A stretch of DNA of 9,075 bases from positions 1 to 9,075 of the forward strand of contig DASZCR010000231.1 in assembly GCA_035942915.1 (NCBI GenBank), given 5' to 3'. The translations under genes and the position numbers were made by a program. Each line of letters begins with the position of its first letter. Position 1 is the stretch's first letter. Shown here piece after piece: positions 5,474 to 9,075 of this stretch. The notes under the pieces were generated by a model, which was given only the letters and a program-made list of their open reading frames with translations, made no database searches and was not told the DNA's origin. The DNA comes from DASZCR01 sp035942915 (GTDB lineage Bacteria; Acidobacteriota; Blastocatellia; Pyrinomonadales; Pyrinomonadaceae).

Positions 5474-6235
5474 ATGCTTTGGTATAAGGCGTGGTTGGAG
5501 ACGCGTTGGAGATTTTTGACGGGGCTTGTGTTGTGCATCGCGTCGTGCGGTGTGGTCATCTTCACGCAGCCTTTGACGGAGAACATGCAGATTAGTATCC
5601 CAGACCTCGGCGCGGAGTTGAACAAGATGGTGCAGGAGGCTCTGAGGCTGGCGAGCACGTATCCGGGCTACGTCTGGTCGCAGTGGTTCGGTAAGAACCT
5701 GCTGCAACTGTGGATGTTCTTCGCCGTCATCATCGGCGTCGGCGGCGTCGTCGCCGAAGGCGCACGCGGCAGCGCACAATGGACGCTCTCTCTGCCCGTC
5801 ACGCGGCGCAGGCTCTTCGGCGTGCGTGCGGGCATGGGCGCAGCGGAACTGCTGGCGCTCGCCGTCGTGCCGTCGCTCTTCATCCCACTCTTCTCGCGCT
5901 CCATCGGCAAGAGCTATCCCGTCAGCGAGGTCTTAATCTACTCGCTCATCCTGTTTGTCGGCGGCCTCTCGGTCTACTGTCTGGCGCTGCTGCTTTCGAC
6001 CATCTTCGCCGAACAGTTGAAGGCCATCATCATCGGCGTCGTGCTCGTCTTCGGCGTCAGTCTGCTGCCGCTCTTCGACGCGCGTCTGACGCCCTACATG
6101 GTGGCGACGTTGATGAGCGGGCAGGAATACTTCAAGACGGGCGCGTTGCCCTGGGCGGCGCTGGCGGCCTACACGGCTCTGGCCGTCGCGCTCTACATGC
6201 TGGCCTTGCGCGTCCTTGAAAGACGCGACTTCTGA
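5474..6235 (+). CDS. ABC-2 type transporter permease
   Basis: This 253-residue inner-membrane protein is the transmembrane partner of the preceding ATPase. About six hydrophobic helices are visible. The first (residues about 14-30) is followed by a roughly 45-residue external loop, the second starts near residue 79 (LWMFFAVIIGVGGVVAEG), and the last (WAALAAYTALAVALYMLAL) ends in a positively charged tail, LERRDF. The segment GSAQWTLSLPVTRRRLFGVR after the second helix is the usual ABC-2 cytoplasmic coupling region (LPVTR motif). Such permeases carry lipids, peptides or drugs outward; the substrate is not predictable. The gap to the ATPase is unusually wide for an ABC pair, 102 bases filled by the heptad hairpin, while the next gene follows after 18 bases. 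Confidence 0.92.
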   Translation: MLWYKAWLETRWRFLTGLVLCIASCGVVIFTQPLTENMQISIPDLGAELNKMVQEALRLASTYPGYVWSQWFGKNLLQLWMFFAVIIGVGGVVAEGARGSAQWTLSLPVTRRRLFGVRAGMGAAELLALAVVPSLFIPLFSRSIGKSYPVSEVLIYSLILFVGGLSVYCLALLLSTIFAEQLKAIIIGVVLVFGVSLLPLFDARLTPYMVATLMSGQEYFKTGALPWAALAAYTALAVALYMLALRVLERRDF

Positions 6236-6253
6236 AGGCACGGAGTTGAAACG

Positions 6254-7948
6254 ATGAGACACTTTATCTACGCCGCGCTCGCGGTGATTGCAGGCTTGCT
6301 CTTCTCGCAGATGCCGACGGCGCAGGCCACGGGGGCGCAGCCGCAGCAGCCAGCAGCGACGACGACGACACAGGCGGGCGCGCAGCCGCCTGCCTCATCC
6401 GGCGTCTACACGACCTTCGTCGGCGAACAGCCGTTCGGCACGGAGACTTACAACATCACGACGCAGGCCGACGGCTCGCGCAGGTCTGTGGCCGACACCT
6501 CGTTTGCAGGCGCGCGACTGAAGGTGACGACGACCTTCGTGCAGAACCGTCCCGTCAGCTTCGAGTTGGAGTCGGGCGGCGTGCGCAGCCTCGTCGCAGA
6601 GTTCACGGCGCAGGGCGTCCGTCTGACGGCGCAGGGGCAGGCCGCGCGCGAGGTCAAGGCGAACCCCGCCGCCCTGCTTGAGAACGGCGTCTGGCACTAC
6701 TTCATCTTCCTGCTCGCGCAGTACGACGCCACGCGCGGCGGCGCGCAAAGTTTCAACGCCCTGCTCGTGACGCAGGCGCTCCCCTTCGACATCACCGTGA
6801 CGCGTCTGGCGACGCCGTCATTTGACGTGAACGGGCAGCGCGTGGCGACCGAGCACTACAGAGCGGCGACGAGTCTCGGCGTCGCCTTCGAGATGTGGAC
6901 GGACGCGGCGCGCGTGCCTCTCGTCGTGAGCGTCCCCGCGCAGCGCGTCAAGACCGTCAGGCAGGGCGCGGAAGCACTCGCGGCCGTCATCCTTCCGCCG
7001 CCCGCGCCCGCCGCCAAGCCTTCCGCCGCAGACCCTTACACGAGTGAAGAGGTCACGTTTCAGAACGGCGAACAGAGACTCGCGGGCACGCTGACCATCC
7101 CGAAGGGCGGCGCGGGCGCGCACCCGGCCGCCCTGCTCATCACAGGCTCAGGGCCGCAGGACAGAGACGGCTCGGTCATCTTCGATATCTACAGGCGCAT
7201 GGCCGAGAGGCTTTCGGCGGCGGGCGTCGCCGTGCTCCGCGTTGACGACCGCGGCAGCGGCAAAAGCTCGATACCGACGAAGCCGACCTCCTACCGCGAC
7301 CTCGTTGCGGACACGCGCGCGGCCTTCGAGTTCCTGCTCACGAGACGCGAGATAGACCCGCGCCGCATCGCGCTCATCGGCCACAGCGAAGGAGCACAGA
7401 CGGCTCTCGTGTTGGGCGCGGAAGATGCGCGCATCGCCGCCATCGGCCTGCTGGCCGGAGCCTCGCGCCCCTTAGACCGCGTGCTGGTCGAGCAATCGCT
7501 TTATGCCGTCGCACTCAACACGACGGCCGACCCTGCCGACACCACGAAGTTCAATCAGGCCGCGCAACAGTTGATAAAGCTCTTCGACGATGTGCGCGCC
7601 GCGCCATCGGCCGCAGACCCGTCTAGGGACAACTACGCGTGGTTTCGTGAGCACATGGCGAGCGACCCGCTCGCGCTGGCGCGCCGCGTCCGCGTCCCGC
7701 TCATCGTCCTCAACGGCGAGCGCGACACGAACGTCCTGCCCTATCACGCACTCGAACTAGCACAGGCGGCGGCCTCTGCCGGAAACCGGCAGGTCACCTT
7801 GCGCGTCTTCCCGAACCTGACGCACATCTTCACGCCTTCGCAGATTGATAAGAGCGTGACCGACAAGCAGGCGACCGAAGTGAGCGACGAGTTTTTGCAG
7901 ACGCTCGAAAGGTGGGCGGCGAGCGTGCTCGTGCGCGGCGGAAAATAG
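6254..7948 (+). CDS. Secreted alpha/beta hydrolase with an N-terminal beta-rich domain
   Basis: This 564-residue protein carries a signal peptide (RHFIYAALAVIAGLLF, likely cleaved after AQA at residue 25) and then a Gln/Ala/Thr-rich linker. Residues about 48-250 look beta-rich (GVYTTFVGEQPFGTETYNI) and are not clearly recognised. From about residue 268 runs a complete alpha/beta hydrolase fold: an oxyanion-type GSGPQDRDG, DDRGSGKS (331-338), the nucleophile elbow GHSEG with Ser378, Asp491 in LNGERDTNVLP and His524 in NLTHIF. A serine esterase or peptidase-like activity outside the cytoplasm is expected; the substrate is unknown. GGAG lies 8 bases before the ATG. The 18-base gap to the permease places it in the GntR-controlled operon, so the enzyme may act on or alongside whatever the transporter handles. 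The N-terminal domain resembles DUF3108-like envelope domains only loosely. Confidence 0.9.
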   Translation: MRHFIYAALAVIAGLLFSQMPTAQATGAQPQQPAATTTTQAGAQPPASSGVYTTFVGEQPFGTETYNITTQADGSRRSVADTSFAGARLKVTTTFVQNRPVSFELESGGVRSLVAEFTAQGVRLTAQGQAAREVKANPAALLENGVWHYFIFLLAQYDATRGGAQSFNALLVTQALPFDITVTRLATPSFDVNGQRVATEHYRAATSLGVAFEMWTDAARVPLVVSVPAQRVKTVRQGAEALAAVILPPPAPAAKPSAADPYTSEEVTFQNGEQRLAGTLTIPKGGAGAHPAALLITGSGPQDRDGSVIFDIYRRMAERLSAAGVAVLRVDDRGSGKSSIPTKPTSYRDLVADTRAAFEFLLTRREIDPRRIALIGHSEGAQTALVLGAEDARIAAIGLLAGASRPLDRVLVEQSLYAVALNTTADPADTTKFNQAAQQLIKLFDDVRAAPSAADPSRDNYAWFREHMASDPLALARRVRVPLIVLNGERDTNVLPYHALELAQAAASAGNRQVTLRVFPNLTHIFTPSQIDKSVTDKQATEVSDEFLQTLERWAASVLVRGGK

Positions 7949-7960
7949 AGGCGGCGCGGT

Positions 7961-7994
7961 TTGTGCCTGTGCCGGAGAATCGTTAAACTCTCCG
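7961..7994 (+). promoter_or_regulatory. Candidate promoter and small hairpin upstream of the iron-sulfur gene
   Basis: TTGTGC (7961-7966), a 17-base spacer and TAAACT (7984-7989) form a modest sigma-70-type promoter. The same place holds an inverted repeat, CGGAGA (7973-7978) and TCTCCG (7989-7994), with a 10-base loop followed by only TTT. This could be a weak terminator for the preceding operon or an operator over the -10 box. The U-run is too short to call a terminator with confidence. Confidence 0.35.
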
Positions 7995-8028
7995 TTTCGA
8001 TTCCCGGAGGATTTTGAAGAAGAAATCT

Positions 8029-9042
8029 ATGAGCACAGACACGCAGACTCCTTTCGAGGTTTTTCTCAATCAGCACGACGCCGAGGCATGGGAGCGTGTG
8101 CTCTCAGACCTCCTGCCGCAAGTTCACGAAGTTGACCGCAACGCCACGCGCATCTGGTTTCACTTCTTCCCGCTCGAACTGCTGCGGGTCTTCCAGCAAG
8201 CGGAAGACCCGGAAAAGCTCGCGCGCGAACTTGAGATGCGGGGGAACTTTTTCCTTCACGAGCAGGTTGATACTTCGCACGTCTTTCTCTACGGCCATCG
8301 CTTCTGGCCCGATGTCAAAAAGGAGGTCGAGGCGTTGGCCTCGGCGCAGGCCGCACCGGCCAACCTTCTGCTCGGCAGCCAGATTCGCGACGTGGCCGAA
8401 CGCGTCGCCGCCGCGCGCAAAGTCGAGCGTTCGCTCGTCGTCGGCGTCGCGGCCGTCGCCTTCATGACCTTGCAGCAGGTCGGTCTCGCAGCCTTCCGCG
8501 CCGCGCCCGGCAAAGTTCACATCGACGAGCAGCACGCGCGCCGCACGCCGGAACAAATCCTGCGCGCGCGCGCACGCGACGACTCGCAGGGCGTGCTCGG
8601 CTTCCTACGCACGAACGACAAGCGTTGGACGGTGGTCTGGGACGAGAACAAGGACGACCGCCGCTTCAAGTTGGTTAACATGCAGGAGATTGCTTCGGCC
8701 GCCGCGACCGACAAACGCGACTGGACGAGCGTTGACCCGCGCTGCACTGTGGACGAAGGGCCGATACCCGTGCAATGTCGCTCGGCCTCATGCGGGACTT
8801 GCTGGGTGGGCGTACTGGGCGGCGCGGAGAAACTGACGCCGGTGGCCGCGCGCGAGGCGCGCAAGATTAAGGAGATGGGCTACATCGACACGGACGAAAC
8901 GCACCCGCTGATACGCCTCTCCTGTCAGGCACAAAGCACGGGCGCAGTCTCCATCGTGATTCCGCCCTGGAACGGCTTCTTCGGCAAGTACCTGCGACGC
9001 CTGCGCGAAGAACAGAGCCGCGAAGTCGAAAGCGTCAAGTAA
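8029..9042 (+). CDS. Protein with unknown N-terminal domain and C-terminal [2Fe-2S] ferredoxin domain
   Basis: The C-terminal third is a plant-type ferredoxin-like domain. Cys250, Cys255 and Cys258 (CRSASCGTC, the CX4CX2C pattern) and Cys299 (LSCQAQ) would bind a [2Fe-2S] cluster, suggesting electron transfer. The spacing of 40 residues between the third and fourth cysteine is longer than in standard plant-type ferredoxins (about 30), with a charged insert AAREARKIKEMGYIDTDE. Residues 1-110 form a domain I do not recognise, rich in aromatic residues (IWFHFFPLELL, HVFLYGHRFWPDV). A hydrophobic stretch at about 135-156 (SLVVGVAAVAFMTLQQVGLAAF) may be one membrane helix or a buried helix. Length is 337 residues from ATG 8029. 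An in-frame TTG at 8014 would add five residues (MKKKS); GGAGG at 8006-8010 is 3 bases from the TTG and 18 from the ATG, so neither fits perfectly. The redox partner is not in this window. Confidence 0.8.
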   Translation: MSTDTQTPFEVFLNQHDAEAWERVLSDLLPQVHEVDRNATRIWFHFFPLELLRVFQQAEDPEKLARELEMRGNFFLHEQVDTSHVFLYGHRFWPDVKKEVEALASAQAAPANLLLGSQIRDVAERVAAARKVERSLVVGVAAVAFMTLQQVGLAAFRAAPGKVHIDEQHARRTPEQILRARARDDSQGVLGFLRTNDKRWTVVWDENKDDRRFKLVNMQEIASAAATDKRDWTSVDPRCTVDEGPIPVQCRSASCGTCWVGVLGGAEKLTPVAAREARKIKEMGYIDTDETHPLIRLSCQAQSTGAVSIVIPPWNGFFGKYLRRLREEQSREVESVK

Positions 9043-9075
9043 GCTTTCGGCCGCAAGTGCAGCCGGACTTGGCGT

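Noticed and set aside
5710..6219. Open frame of 169 codons in another frame of the permease, with a long run of arginines
   Set aside because: The Arg run comes from GTC/GGC-rich codons read out of frame. The permease frame has proper membrane helices and a ribosome binding site.
9043..9075. Terminator after the iron-sulfur gene
   Set aside because: Only a weak CGGC/GCCG pairing is visible before the window ends, and no T-run is seen.

Overview
The window is GC-rich DNA of chromosomal character. It carries a run of ordinary bacterial housekeeping and accessory genes. The codon style, the gene set and the 7-base intergenic repeats suggest an environmental Acidobacteriota-type bacterium, possibly Blastocatellia/Pyrinomonadales. 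That is an inference from overall character; no marker gene here fixes the taxon. I see no rRNA, tRNA, CRISPR array, insertion sequence or prophage, and no stretch longer than about 300 bases lacks a gene.

Layout, left to right. Bases 1-330 are the 3' end of prmC (release-factor glutamine methyltransferase). Bases 469-1809 are a complete murA (first committed step of peptidoglycan synthesis), with a leader of 7-base microrepeats behind an extended -10 promoter. Bases 1863-2321 are a small type II toxin-antitoxin locus of YefM/YoeB type that appears broken twice: the antitoxin lacks a normal start codon where its ribosome binding site points, and the toxin has a one-base frameshift before two of its catalytic residues. 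A HIT-family nucleotide hydrolase follows at 2326-2676. An AI-2E-family membrane protein lies on the minus strand at 2718-3878, convergent with the HIT gene.

From 3949 rightwards is the best-defined unit. A consensus promoter and a perfect 9-base-arm palindrome precede a short GntR-family regulator of YtrA type. An ABC ATPase, an ABC-2 permease and a secreted alpha/beta hydrolase follow, with gaps of 6, 102 and 18 bases. This looks like a self-repressed exporter operon, of the kind other bacteria use against envelope stress or antimicrobial peptides, with an added exported hydrolase. The 102-base gap between ATPase and permease holds an inverted array of 7-base repeats able to fold into a stem of about 29 base pairs just upstream of the permease ribosome binding site.

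The last gene (8029-9042) encodes an unfamiliar protein: an N-terminal domain I do not recognise, a hydrophobic middle segment and a C-terminal plant-type [2Fe-2S] ferredoxin domain.

Nothing here amounts to a clearly new defence or mobile system. The points most worth a second look are the decayed toxin-antitoxin pair, the heptad-repeat hairpin inside the ABC operon, the palindromic operator and the iron-sulfur fusion protein.
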